From Arabidopsis thaliana (taxonomy: Eukaryota > Streptophyta > Magnoliopsida > Brassicales > Brassicaceae), in contig NC_003070.9 in the NCBI RefSeq assembly GCF_000001735.4, forward strand, positions 10,906,001 through 10,970,000: a stretch of 64,000 nucleotides of DNA, in the 5' to 3' direction. Position numbers and translations under genes: made by a program. The notes under the pieces are model-generated. The model saw only the letters and a program-made list of their open reading frames with translations. It ran no database searches and had not been told where the DNA came from. How positions within the stretch are numbered: the stretch's first letter is position 1; each line of letters starts with the position of its first letter. Below are positions 39,251 to 53,500 of this stretch, in pieces.

Positions 39251-42200
39251 CTATCTAGTGTAGAGGCCATTGCAGTAGCCGTTATTATATCTTACATCAG
39301 CCAAGCCATTGGGAGATTTCTTGGAAGTTCCATTGATGAAAATGTTTGTTGGACCGTTACTAATCGAATGTTGATGAGCAGAAGCTGGATTCAGGACTGT
39401 GTCTAACTCGCCACACGATGCTGCAATGAGCCCTGCAATAAGAAGAGTGTGTAAAAGATTGTTTAAAAGACTTGAGTTGAGTTCAGATAACTGAACTTAA
39501 GAAAAGGCTTCACACCTAAAAACAGAGGAGAAGCTTTCCCGGGTCTGGATTTGAACTCGGGGTGGAATTGAGCACCGATAAAGAAAGGATGGTTTGGAAG
39601 TTCAATGATCTGCCATATCAGTACAAGATTAGTCAAGGATTTAAATTGGAAGCAAATGGATTTAAACTAGAGCATGGTTTAAAGATTAAAACAGACCTCC
39701 ATGCGTTTGCCAGTTTCATCTTTCGCAGCGAAAGAAAGACCGGCCTTCTCAAGGCGTTCAACCATGTCCGGATTCACCTACGAGAATTGTGTATGCGTAT
39801 AAGAACTCCACTTTTGTCATATTCACTGGTTAGTATGAATGTGTATACAAATCCATACCTCGTATCTGTGACGATGCCTCTCATCTACAAAGCTTTTGTT
39901 CTCGTATCTATAAGAACCAGGTAGACAGAATCATGCTAAGTAATCTATAGCATTCATCTGTAGGACCAACGAAGTTAAATATAAGATGAATGGTTCTTAC
40001 AGTTTTGCAGATTTGCTGTCTTTGACATTGAAGATGGATTTTCTTGATCCTAAGCGCATAGTGCCTCCCATATGAGTTTTAGAACCCTAAACCCACCAAG
40101 CATGAAAATATATTAAAATCAAGAAAGACAGTAACGAAAGTACATTTTAAGTATAGAAACAGAGAATCTAAGAACCTCGGGCATGAAAATGATGCAAGGA
40201 TGTTTGGTTTCAGGGTTAAATTCTGTGCTGTTTGCGTCTTGCAAGCTTAGAACTGATCGTGCAAACTCGATGACAGCAATCTGCATTCCAAGACAAATAC
40301 CGAGGAACGGGATTTTGTTTTCACGTGCATACTTTGCAGCAAGAATCTTCCCTTCCACTCCTCTATCACCAAAACCTCCAGGTACAAGAATTCCATCTAC
40401 ACCCTGAAGAAGATACCAATAGAGATGAGCTAAAACACAAGGCTTCTCATGATTAAAGTTGTAAAATGGCAAACGTTTCAAACCTTTAGCAACTTCCAAG
40501 CAGCTTTATACGCATCTGGATTCTGCTTATACGAAACAAAACAAAAAATGACTCTGCATTAAGATCTGTGAATAAGTAAAAACATAGTTGTGTAATCAAA
40601 AGACAGTCACAGTACCTCTTTCTCAGTTTCTTTTTCGAGATCACAAGCTGGAACCCAATCAACTACGAGCTTTTTGCGACAAGCCACAGAAGCATGTAAG
40701 AGAGCCTAAACAAGTTATCCAAATGTGAGAACCGAGGCAAGGAAATCATTTTGTTATCCAGACACTATCCACTGAGAGGTAATGAGTAATATCTACCTTT
40801 AAGACAGAGAGATAAGCATCAGAGAGGCCTGTATATTTCCCCACAACAGCGATTCTCACCTGTAAAATAATTTGATGCGTTAAGAAATATATGTACAGGT
40901 TACGGTTTCTAAAGAGTAACTGAGAGCTGAGACCCACCGGCACATGTAAATTGTCACATAATTCAGCTCTGGAAGTCCATTCCCCTAGAGAAGGCTCATT
41001 AAGAATACTGTTTCATAAACAATTCAAGATCAGTTCCAATCCATTTCAGTCGCAAATCAAGCAAGAAAACAAAAGACAAAACAAGACACAATACATACCT
41101 AGCAAGATTGAGCACTTTTGAGATTGCCAGATGAGCTTTCTGATCCTGTACAAGTAAATATGTTGTCTTAATGATTTATAAAAACCAATGTAATAACTAC
41201 AAATAGTTTTAGTTGAGAAAAGATACCTTTAGCAACAAAGGAATACGCCAAATGTTGGGAACATCATAGAGAGTGAAGATATACTCAAGCTGAAACAAGA
41301 ACCGTAAGCTGGTAATTAAAGAGATTTCAAGTAAAGAACATAACAACATGAGACAAAAGGCAGAATCTTACCGGGACATGGCAAAACTGAGCTAGTTTTT
41401 CTTTCACATTATCTTCAAGTGGCTACATGAAGCAAAAGGTTGAGACTTTTATATCAGAACAAGAATCTAATACAAACGTTTCTGAATGAAACAGATTTAA
41501 AGTCAAGATGGAGATGCAAGCAAACAAAGGAACCTTTGTGCTCCTACAAGCTAAGATATCCGGCGTCAAGCCCAATCCTCGTAGCCCCTTGACACTATGC
41601 TGTGTCGGCTTAGTTTTCTGAAAGAACACACAAAAACAAACCAAGATAATGTAAACATAGTATCATATGCTGTCACATCATGGCTGCTTCATTTCAGGAA
41701 AAGATTTATACCTGTTCACCAACAACATTAAGCACAGGCACGAGGCTGACATGGACCAGACAGAAATTCCCTGGGCCTGAACTCAACCACCAACCAAAAG
41801 ATGCAGTAGTTAATTTCATCATATCCACAAAATCCACTTTTCTTTTCTTTTGGATTCAATGGTATGAGGAAAAAGATACTTACCTACACGGTAAGAGAAT
41901 TGACCAAGCGCCTCGATAAAAGGCGCGGATTCAATATCACCTGCAAACACAAACAATCTCTGTTTACACAGAAGAAGCAAAAACAATAGACCAAAAAAAA
42001 AGAATCCAGTTTTTTTTTGTATACCTATTGTTCCACCTAATTCAATAACGCAAACATCAGCAGGATCCTCTTCTCCATCAACAGGAATAACCGCAACTCT
42101 CTCGATCCAATCTTGAATTGCATCAGTGACATGAGGAACAACCTAAAAATCATAACAACCAAAACACTTTTTAAGACTTACAAGAAACCAACACCAGAGA

Positions 42201-42825
42201 AAGAGATAAGTTGAAGAAAGGTACCTGAACAGTCTTTCCCAAATAATCTCCTTTCCTCTCTTTAGCAATAACATGCTGTGACCCAGACATAGAAGTGTAT
42301 AAGAAGATTTAGTAAACCTAACTCATCAATCAAACCACCAAATTAGTTGAGATCTAATTCTTCTTACCTGATAAATTTTCCCAGTAGTGATGTTATTGTC
42401 TCTTGTTAATTTGATATCTAGAAACCTTTCGTAGTTTCCAAGATCAAGATCCACCTTTTTCCCAAAAAAGACTCAAAAGTTCTCAAAAGCTGAAGACTTG
42501 TAAGTTTTTTCAAAAAGTTACGAAAGAAAAAAAAGTCATATTTATTTACCTCACCACCATCGTCCAAGACAAAAACTTCACCGTGTTCAAATGGAGACAT
42601 AGTTCCAGCATCAGTGTTCAGATAAGGATCTGAAAGATTGAGTGCTTCGTAAGCAAATAAACATCACTTGAGAGAAGAGTAACATAGAAGTAAAAGTAGT
42701 AAAGTACCGATTTTGATAGAAGTAACTCGAAGACCACAAGCTTTAAGGAGAACACCAATACTACTTGCTGTTACTCCTTTCCCTAATCCACTCACAACAC
42801 CTCCTGTTACAAGCACGTACTTCAT
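39251..42825 (-). CDS. CTPS1: CTP synthase
   Basis: Twenty-one coding exons from ATG at 42825 to TAG at 39251 sum to 600 aa. The largest are 40403-40176 (catalytic glutaminase part) and 39432-39251 (C-terminus). The N-terminal synthetase domain begins [17 protein letters not shown], the ATP/UTP-binding loop. The C-terminal class I glutamine amidotransferase has its nucleophile Cys398 in LGICLGMQ and partners His525 and Glu527 in QFHPEF. The enzyme makes CTP from UTP, ATP and glutamine in the cytosol, the last step of pyrimidine nucleotide synthesis, and typically polymerises into filaments. The plant-type C-terminal tail ([20 protein letters not shown]...) extends past the bacterial length. 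I recall At1g30820, CTPS1. Every splice site used is GT-AG. Confidence in function is very high; the isoform number is from memory. Confidence 0.96.
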
Positions 42826-43545
42826 CTTCTTCCTACTGATTTTTAAAATCGAATAATATCAACTAATCCTGCAGAGATATCACCAACCAAAATCAGTCAA
42901 CAACAATCTAGAAACCAGAAACTGAGAAAGCGTGAAGCTTTTGAGAAATGCTTAACAGAGAGAGAATTTGGATTTTTCTAGATTTAACATCTCTTTATCG
43001 CAGAATCAGAAACAGGGGATGACCAAAAAGATTAAAAAATAAAAACTTATTGGTTCAAATCAGTATTCAAATAGAGCAAAAGCTGTTGCATTATCATTTG
43101 TATCAAACCCAGAAGACACAAGAGTATGAACCAGAGATAGAAACAGAGAGTGAAAGAGAGACCTGAGAGTAAACCGGCGGTTGTATTTTCCGGCGGCTCT
43201 GGATTTACAATCTCTGTTTAAAGAACAAAAGAGTCTGTCTTTATTTGTGGGTTTATCGGATAAGGATAAAGGGCGGCGAGAAAAGTGTGAAAACGATGGA
43301 GTAGAGAGAGAGAGAATGAAAAAAACGAAAAGAGAGAAGAATGGTTTTTCTTTCTTGTTTAGGCTCACGCCATTGACGACGGAAGCGGTTTTATAAAGGG
43401 GAAGAGAGAAACACAGTAAAGGCAATTTGCAGCAGAGAAGCGCCTCTCTCAAAACCCCAATGTAAACCCTCCACCTATTTTTTATTTTTATAATATTGTG
43501 TTTTCTATATTTGGATTGTTTCTGTATATTTGCGGATACGACCAA
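42826..43545 (-). promoter_or_regulatory. 5' UTR with probable intron, and promoter of CTP synthase
   Basis: A donor CTCAG|GTCTCTC at about 43163 and an acceptor AATCAGTAG|GAAGAAG just before the ATG would remove a 5' UTR intron of about 330 nt. The leader from 43164 to about 43400 is CT-rich (many CTCTC runs), typical of plant 5' UTRs. A 161-codon minus-strand frame here is best explained as this leader, not a protein. Confidence 0.5.
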
Positions 43546-43909
43546 ATTTTTTATAGTTAATTTACCTTCTATAAAACCATTATGAAGATGTAAACAAAGT
43601 TATTTTAATCACTAATGTAATCATTACTAAATAATTTATTAGTTTTATTTGTGATATCATATGATAGTAATTGTACTTAGCAAATTTATTGTATACCAAT
43701 TTCTAATTTGTTTTAAAATATTGATTTATTTCGTATCATAACCTAATTCTTTTGAGATGTTATAACAAAAAAAAATGTGCTAAATTTAACTTAATGTTTA
43801 AAGATACATCTTAAAAAATTAATTATATTTGATGTAATAATTTATTGGTGCTTGATCTTTTTTTCAAACCAAAAGACATTTGAACCAATAGTAAACAAAA
43901 TCGGTTTAA

Positions 43910-44520
43910 GAGCAACTCCAACCATTGACACCAAAACACCAAATTTTAACATCAAATTTGGTGTTTTGGTGTTCAGATTTTTTTTATCTCCAACCATAAA
44001 CACCAAATCTCACACCAAAAACAAAATTTTTATTATTAAATACTAATACTTAATAATAGTTATTTTTAATAGTTTGATAAATACTAATTAATTTAGAACT
44101 GCTGAATTTTAAATTTACCTTATTGCATTTGGTTTTTATGTTTGTTTGGTTTAAATGTTGTAATTAAATGTTTTTAATGTTTAATTAAGTTTTATAATGT
44201 ATTTTTAATTTTAACTAATGTGATATTTATTTGAAAACATTTGTGCACATTATCATTTTATATTAATTTGATTAAAAATTTGATATTACAGAAACGAAAA
44301 CATTCAAAAAATATTGATAGTATACTTGTCATTTATTTGAAAACCAACAATTTGAATATAAAACTTAATCAAAGATATAAAAAAAATAATATTTTTTTTT
44401 ATGACATAACAATGTTCACAAACACCCAAAGAAAAAGTATACCGTCTATTATAGTGTTACGTTGGAGAAGAATTATCACTAAATTCGGTGATTTGGTGAC
44501 CTTGGAGATTGTTTGCCAAC
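43910..44520. mobile_element. Degenerate TIR element with a terminal hairpin
   Basis: The left end AGAGCAACTCCAACCATTGA followed by CACCAAAACACC resembles the inverse of the right end, GGTGATTTGGTGACCTTGGAGATTGTTTGCC. The subterminal AACACCAAATTTTAACATCA continues into AATTTGGTGTTTTGGTGT, a self-complementary hairpin at about 43929-43973. GAGCAACTCCAACC ends are widespread on plant MITEs. No target duplication was found, so the borders are approximate. Confidence 0.5.
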
Positions 44521-47500
44521 TATTTTAAATACTCCACATGCATATGTGCGTATATAAAAAAGGCGTGACAATCTTCGTTAATCAAGGCATGATCTAACAA
44601 TATGCATGGGATAATAATTTAATTCATGCAACCTCCCCATGACAAAGAGTCACAAAAAAATGAATTCTCCTCGCTTCTCATGATTTTATGTTGGTTGATT
44701 AAGGTTTTGTGATTTCGTATACTTTTGTATCACTTACCTTTAAACAAAGATCCTTACGATTAGTATACTTTGTACACAACAAAATGTTAGCTAATATATA
44801 CATAATATAATTAGATAAATGAGAATAATGTTGATTGATTTAAAGGTGAGATTGAATTACAGGAAAGTATAGATACAGTATGTCTAAAAGATAATTGTTT
44901 TCTTTTTAAAATAATATCGTGGTATTCAATTAATTCAAGAAGTCATGTATATTACGCAGATTTAATTACATGTAGTAAACTTTATAGTTAAAATATGTAT
45001 GAGCTCTGTTTCGCCTATTGGATGTGAAGTTTGAATGGTTTTGGGGATATGAGTTATTGGCCTGTCTTTAGCACTCTGACCACTCAGATGGACCACTATA
45101 ACGGTATTAACTAATCACTAATCTTATCTTTCTTTTTTGTTGATGATGTTCAAGTATCTTAATTGTACATAATTTAGGAAATAGAAATTTGTACAATTAA
45201 TTTGTTAAATATAATTTTCTTTCAAAGCAAAGAAGTTCAACCGGTTTTTGGTTCAATTTTGGATTGAATGTGATGATTTTCGAAAATAATTTTTAAGTAT
45301 AGAAAACCAAAGATTCGTCTAATTTCGAATAATTCTCCTTGGATCCAATTTTAAACAAAATTACTTTTATAAAAAGATTTTTGTAAAGCTCTCGGTTGTG
45401 ATCAGTTTATTTTACTCTAACTTGGTTTGATTTCGAATAAAATTTGTCTATACATAAGTAAACAACACCTAATTATTGCACCCAAAAAAAAAAACCTGAT
45501 TAAATTTTCTTATGGTTTATATTTTGATTTACTTTTGGTTAAAACGATTTCGATTGGATGTAAATTTGTTTAAACCGGATTACATAGGCTCTGGCCACTT
45601 TTGATGTGGGTGAATTAGTTCCGTATTTGGACTTTCCTTTAATTGAAAGCAGAATTTATTTATTACAACGAAGTTATTTACTCTTTAGATTTATTTATTT
45701 TTTATTTTTTTACTGGATCAAGATCTTGTGACCACATGCGTAAGAGATCTAGCATTGGTCGGACCGGACCCACCGGTTTGATTTATGTCCGCATAAACGT
45801 GGAAATTTACAACGACTTTGTTCGCATTTTTACGGTTCCCGATTGGTCCAAACCAGGAACGTCTTAACTGGGATTAAACTCATGTAATAAGTATTGATAT
45901 CCCATGAAATATAATTGAAACTAAAAATCAGACTAGATATTCAAGAAATCAGATTTGGTCATTGAATCTTTAAATCTCAGTTTAGTCTCTAAAGTGAATC
46001 CTCGCATGTGTTAATCATGATCATGATCATTCGAATCGTATACGTAGTTACCATGTTTTTAACTCTACGGTATATTAATTGTTGTACTAAACAAATGAAA
46101 TTCCAAATCCAAAATCAGTTCATTATCATTGGCTCATTAAGCTCAACAATCTAATCTTTTTTTTATTTATTTTACAACTCACTTTCATTATTGTTTCATG
46201 TTTTTATTGATCTTCTTTCTTAGTTTTTTTAAAACAATTTTTTTCCTAAACTATTTAAGCTTGTCAAGTTATTATAGGATGAGTGAGATAATTAAAAGTT
46301 ATGTTTCAATAAAAATGAAACATGAGGAAAAATGTTGATGTCTACATTTGAAAATTAACACAAATCAAAATATTCGCTAAGTTGCTCGATTACAAGCTGG
46401 CCAATGTTTCTTGCGACTGCCAAATAAATATGGCCTAAGTAATGCTTATTTTCGTTTTTTTTTTTTTTTTTTTTTTTTTCGTCTGCTTATTTTCGTTTGT
46501 GAATCAATTTTTGGACATGTTAAATTATTTAACTGAGAATTTACCAAGAGAGCTAAAAAGTCGCTGTTAAGAAGGATCGATACTAAAAATGATATTAGCT
46601 TGTTTTCATTGGTAAAAATCATCCTTTTCTTTTACATAAATCAGATGTGTTCTTTATATTTATATATTTTGAATAGAATGGATAAATTGTTACTTGTTTT
46701 TTCTTACTTAAAAAAAATGTGTGTTTTTCTCCTTGCCAAAGTCAAAAAGTAGATTAAAAGATATTCTTAAATTAAATTGGAAAGAATAGGCAAAATTAAT
46801 TAGAAAAGAAAAGGTTAAAAAAGAAAATTAAAAAAAGGGTAATAGGAGTAATCTTTAATAGTTTAAATTTTAAGAAACCCACCAAACTTATAACTACCAA
46901 CTAACATTCATACATGCATATGCACACTTTATGATCCTATCTTCTACTGTCCAATGAGTTTCTATTAACATGGACTTTTTATCCTTTTAATTTACTTTAT
47001 TTTTGGTCAAATTTTATCCTTATTATTCTGACAATAATTATAGTAAGTGTCTAAATCTGCTGAGCAAACTGAGTGAGCAAAAATAAAGAGCATGAATCAG
47101 AAATTATATCATTCCATGCACTATTTGACACAATCAAAACTAAAATCCTAGTAAATGATCAACAAAACATGCATGAAACATTAGTTTTTTTTTATTTCTA
47201 TCTCGTGCCAAATTGTTCATATAATATTATATACTTTTGATTTTATAGTAGTGCTGATTATTAAATATTGCATATACTTTTGAGTATGCAATGAGTGGAA
47301 GTGTGGAACCAGCTTTATTTATATTATTTTCTCTTCCACGGAGTTGCAATAATTTGTAGTTATAACAGTGAGCCTTAATTAGTGATTGCACCTGCTTAAG
47401 GTAGTAAAATGGAACCAAAATGAATAATCGAGCAAACACTTGTAGTCACGTACAATGTATATTCATTTCTCAAGAGATTTTTACGTCAAAGTCTTTAATT

Positions 47501-50500
47501 ATTCCTTATAATTAGTACAAGGGACATGACACTGCAACCCACGAGCCACGAATGTGAGACTTTCTGAGTGGATCGGTGGGTCTGTCCTTCACCAAACCTA
47601 TCAATGTGTCACACTGTACGCCACGTGTTATATCTCCTATGTCTGGTCAAATGTTGCATCTGCGTTTGTTTCGGAGTTTAGGTTATCCTATTACTATTAT
47701 TGAGACAGAGTGACAAAGTCCATGCTCTTTTTACAAATTTTATAATAAACTAAACAATGGTCTTGCGAATTAATTAAATTCATTTGGATCAGCGAGTTGG
47801 TTTACGTCACACCAAATTTGACCCGTAATCCATTAAAATATAGTCATATGGATAACTAAGATTTGCACAATCAGCAATTTGAAGTATACAAATTTTGTTG
47901 GTAGATGTGTATTGAATATTATGTGGGATTTATAGCTTATTTTCATTATCTATAATCTTTTCCCTTAACATTTAACCAATTACACGTGAATATTTTAGCA
48001 TACCTAGCTAATACACTATAATCATGATTTTATTTTTTTACACTAATCATGAATACCCAAGTGCAATGCCATTCAACTAGATAGACAGATGTTTTTAGTG
48101 CTATCATTTTCGAATTCGAACTCTAGATTTATGATTGTGGATTCATCATAGTATTATTAAAAATTGGTCACGAGTTTGTAAAGTATAAATCAATTTCAAA
48201 AACATTCTGGTTATCAAAGAAAAGAGAGATACTAAAATAGTTTGTAATGAGCCAACAGTCAACCAATATAAATCCTATCCACTTTGAATTTTGGGCATGT
48301 GATTATGTATAATAATGTATACTGGGATATGTGACTGTTATATGACAAACACTTTATACATATAGTATATAAAGTTGTAGGGGCAATAAGTTTCCTAAAA
48401 ATAAAAGTTACATGACCAATGAAAAAAGGAGAGTGACGTAGTTTTTTTCTTTTCTTAAAAGGGCGAAGGTGACGTGGTGGTGACTAGAAGAGCCATGTCT
48501 GGTGTGGCGCCTAGTTAGCGTCGTGTCGGTACATCGTCAGCTCCACATGTCAACTAATCGCTGGTCAAACATAATCAATGTGCATAATTTGTTATTTTGT
48601 TATAACTTTTTTCTTATTGAATTTCATCCTTGTGTTTTATTCAATATGCACCTTTTTGTCGCAATCAATTCGCTTTTTTTTTGTTTTTATGTTTATGAAT
48701 AATAGAATGTATATGAAAGGTAGTCTTTCAAGTATCTTTTTTTTGTTTCATTTTTGAATGAAAACTTATCATTTCAAACTCAAATTAATTTCCGCAGTTG
48801 TAAGAAGTTTAAATGTATTAATTAAAATGTTTAACTTGTATAATTGTAAGAGGGTGACAATACTTGTATGTGATTTCTTATTACTGAGAAAAAAAACTCA
48901 TAATATATCTTCTTAAGTTAGTTTAGCAAAAAAAAATATCTTGTTAAGTTTTATACAGATTGTTTTTTCAAGTTTTCCAATCACTCAAAACTTGACATAT
49001 AAGATTTGTACATTTCAGAAAAATACTTCCAAATATATAGTCTTCCATATCAGTACTAAGATTCAATCTTTTGTATTAGTTCATCAAAATATATACACAA
49101 CCAAGTAAGCACATACCGAATCAAATGATTTTGCATATTGAAACAAAACGGATAAATATATAGTGTAACTCACCAACATTTCTAGTGTAAATATCTAAAT
49201 TTAGCCCAAACGTATATTTAATTCACAGAAACTCAAACTTTTTTAAACAAAATTGTGTTGATTTGTATAATTTCTAAATAAAATATTTGAAATTTGACAT
49301 TTTCACTCTTTGAATATTCCACATATGAGAAACTATATACACGCTTTAATACGTGATGTTCACTTTTAAGTAAATAGAAGTAATTTCAATCAAATACATG
49401 AACTATAGGGCTGAATTATTATATTTAGATTCTTCACTCTCTATATATGACACGTATAAGGGAATCAAACTCGTCATTTGCATCTTTCCATGTGTTACGT
49501 GTGAAAGTGATTTGTCTGAACCAAGAAAGTCCTGATGGTATACTATTTGAGACTTTAAGAGTAGATTATACTTTATGCTATCATTGAGTATATTTATTCA
49601 ATAATAGTAGTTAAAATATGTAGTATACTTTGTAATATATTTGTAATTTGAAATATATTACAAATAGTCAAATAGTGATCAGTACAAAAGTATTATGAAC
49701 GAGTATTGTAAACAAATATTTTCGAGAATGGTAAACTTAAACAATGAGTATCCAATGTGACGAAAAAAAAAGTAACCAATGTTGAACATGCATCATCTAT
49801 CAACCTTGCCGAATGCACTCAACAAACCAAAATATTGATGATTAAGTGAATATATTAAACCTCTCCCCAAAAAAAGGTTTTTAGTTAAACTTAAACTGTT
49901 TTTAGGTACATTAATTTTTTTATTATATAAAATGTAGAGTTTGGTTGTATATTAATATAAAATAACAAATCTTGTTTAAGTGCTCCCGTTCTGCATGCTA
50001 AAAAATATATTGTTTAAAAAAAAAGATATATATTGTTCATCAAATATTCAAATATATGTATTATGTAAGGTTTCATGAAAGTAAAAACAGACAAATTCTC
50101 TTATTTTAAATGTTTAATTTTATTGACTAAAATAATTTAAATACGAATACGACATTGTCGTTTCAAAAGGTTAATCTTATCATACAAAAAATGAAAATTG
50201 TGTTTTTGGAACTTATTAATTTCCTAGAGAGAAAATATAAATTTAAAAACAAAGTAATACTAGTTCACTTGTATGAACAAAATAGTTTAATCAAGAAAAA
50301 TATATAATGCATTGATGTGATGAAATATAATGTGGTTAGAATGAAAATCCAAAAAAAGGTTGAGAGAGAGATTAGAGAGGAACCAAAGTGAATGTCGGAA
50401 GATACAGGAAGGAGGTTGGTCCGTTGGTGTCGGCTACTAACGGTTGGGCCACGTCATCTCATTTCATACCCTGTTGGCCCCACATTTTGTTGACCTACTG

Positions 50501-53500
50501 ACAAAGTGACAGTTGACCGTTCTATATTACGGGACTGGCCCCCACGTTTTCTATATCTTTGCCGACAACTACCCTTTCTTTCTCCTTTATTTCCAATTTA
50601 TTTTTTATTTAGTTTCTCTAAAATTTAACACATTAAAATAATAGAATTGTTAGTTTGAAAAATATAAAATAATACATGTACTGTTGCGTTACCTATAAAT
50701 CTATGATATCCATTTTTTTTTTTTGATAAAATAGCCAAATGAATATTGAACTCAGTATTTTCATAACAACATCCAAACAAAATTAGTTGTATTAGTTTAT
50801 TAGTGACTAAGATTCGGTTATAGAAAAAGTTGAATATCTTAAGTCAGGTGGCTATAATTTAAGCCAAACTATATAAATTTATTAATTATGTATCATGTTT
50901 TCTTATTTTCAAACTACAGTAAATGATTATCTATATCAGTAAATGAATATAAATAAGTTAGCAAAAATCTAATCTAATCAAGTGGTTGGATTTTTTTGAC
51001 ATGCATGGAGTTAAGAGATTAGGGTTCAAGTTCTTTTATTAAAAATTTAATAATACTGTAGATCCTTCATTACTGCAAATATTTTAAATGCGAAGAATGC
51101 ACTACTTTCATTTAATTTCAAGACTTATTTGGATTTTGGTATTAAAAATTTTAGTTATAAAAAAGAAATATGAACTAATCTGCACATTGAAAAAGGACGA
51201 GGATCGAACATATACAAATGCAACATATAGGTCCAACAACATGGAATTAACATTCGATAGTTTTCCACCTATTAATAAAGAATTATTTAAATATTAGGTG
51301 CAAAAACTCTTACTCTTAACACCAAATGTAAAATCAAAATAATTTTCTAGTTTTACAAGTTACAACACATATATCACACTCCAATTTTACTTCCCCAAAA
51401 AAACTTACAACGCATACAAATTTCCGGATTTGAATATAAATATAATTATGACATATATAATAGTACGATTATTTTCTTTAAAAAAAAAAAAAGATTATAG
51501 TTGGTTTTATCAGCACATGTCTCTAGGTTATAGGCTTTGGTTAAAAAGGGAGTTTATATTAGTACTAAGTGTAAACAAGTAATTTGTATGCAAATTATTC
51601 ATTTTTGCCTGATAACAATTTTATGCGTGGTCGCTGTTGTTAAATTAATTAGATTTGAAGTAATGGTTTATAATAAAATCGAGCCGTGTAAAATTCGCGT
51701 TGATGAGTCAATGCATCGTCACGTGAGATCTTTAAGTCTTAACCACTCACTGCGTTACAAGATCTCCAAATCAAACAAAATCTAGTTTAGTTTGCGGTGA
51801 AAATGAGATAAACAAAACAAAGGGACCACACTAATCCAATAAAACAAAATTTTTTTTTACTGTTGATAAAACAGGTTCCAAATTATTGTTGCTTCCTAAA
51901 CGTTTTGCGATTAGTGCATAACAAGTGATTGATATGATTAGTGCTGAACAAAATGTATTTGTCAACAAGATGAAATGATAAAATTATATATCTTTTTGTT
52001 ACAGTAGTTAAATCATTTAATATATCGACTCTGTTTAATTAGAACTAAACTAAAATGTGAAGGTTTCATTGGTTTCCATTTAAACCTGTGACAATAATCC
52101 CATGTAGTATATATGCGATAATGACCACCTACTGCCACACAAATGCAATATATACATACACATGCATACTCTTGCAATAAACTATTTTCGCCACTAATCA
52201 TGCTGCTGTATTATGATGGTCTGTAAACCAAATTATATAATCATATATTGTCACTTTTACTACCCTTTCGTAGAATTATTTTCTTTTAAGATAATTTGTC
52301 CAAAAACATCACGCATGACTCATGATTGCTACATACCTGAGAAAAGCTGAGATATTTATTGCAAAATATTAATATTTGGTACGACTAATTATCTGGCTGA
52401 ACATGAGTGTACATAGAATATCCACGTTAATGTGGTTCGAACCTAGATTAATAATAGAATGATCAGTACTTGTTGTATATATTATATAGCTAGCCATAAA
52501 ACGTTACAGAAAGAGCGTATAGAAGATGAAGTAGAGCATCCCGTGATGGGCAAACTAGAAATTCGGTGGTTTCTCCGACATATAATGAGACAAAATAAGG
52601 TTCGAAATTAAAGTTAGTCCATGTGATCACTCGGATTCACGTTCATTATACGAATATGAATGAATCTGTTTCAAACATTTAGCACATGCATGTGACATGT
52701 GATTTTACTTGGTTTGATAATTTACGTGTTGCATTTTGTAACACAACTCTTAAAACATCTGGGTCAACATATTAGACTATATAGTTGTGTTTATATATGG
52801 TCTATCGTCTAGAATTACGGAGCTATTTGTCACGGCCCACAAGTGCAATGAAATGAAATTTAATTCATAAGTTTAGATTATCCACTGGAGTATGTATACT
52901 GTCCTACAAGAATCTTTCACTTAATATACATAGAAGTATTTTATATTATATAGACGTATATTAGTCACTTTATTGACGTTTACAGAATATGAAAAAATGA
53001 TGGGCCTTCGCAATTGTACGTACTCGACAACATGCGTGGCGATGACTCACCTTATCCATATTTGATATTACTTTTTCTAGTACTCCTTGTTTTTACATCA
53101 CTTTCTGGTAATATTTAATTAGAAATTTAGAACCCTAGACTTTGACACGGTAAATTTTAATAATAATAATATATAGTTGTATTAGAACAGTTAAGAAGTC
53201 TCACGAGTTCATAATCAGTTTTGCTTACTAGCTAACTGTATAAATAATTATGCTGGAATCTAACAATTCAAAATTAACTTTGCTTGAGAGTTTTATACCA
53301 AACACAAAAGTACAATTTAGTCTAGACTCTAGAAAAGATAAATTCTTATTGCGAAAAATAAAAATTGCAATATATATACAATAGAAGTTTTGGGAGGGAT
53401 GGTTTGGAAGTTTTAACTATCTCCATGACTCGACATATAAAAATGTAAATATCATTGTTCAGCTAAATGAGCTACCATCGATTAGTTAAAAATAACATTC

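Noticed and set aside
43060..43545. 161-codon minus-strand frame upstream of CTP synthase
   Set aside because: It coincides with the CT-rich leader of CTP synthase and shows no protein features.
50990..51050. SINE-like B-box (AGGGTTCAAG)
   Set aside because: No matching A box, poly(A) tail or target duplication was found around it.
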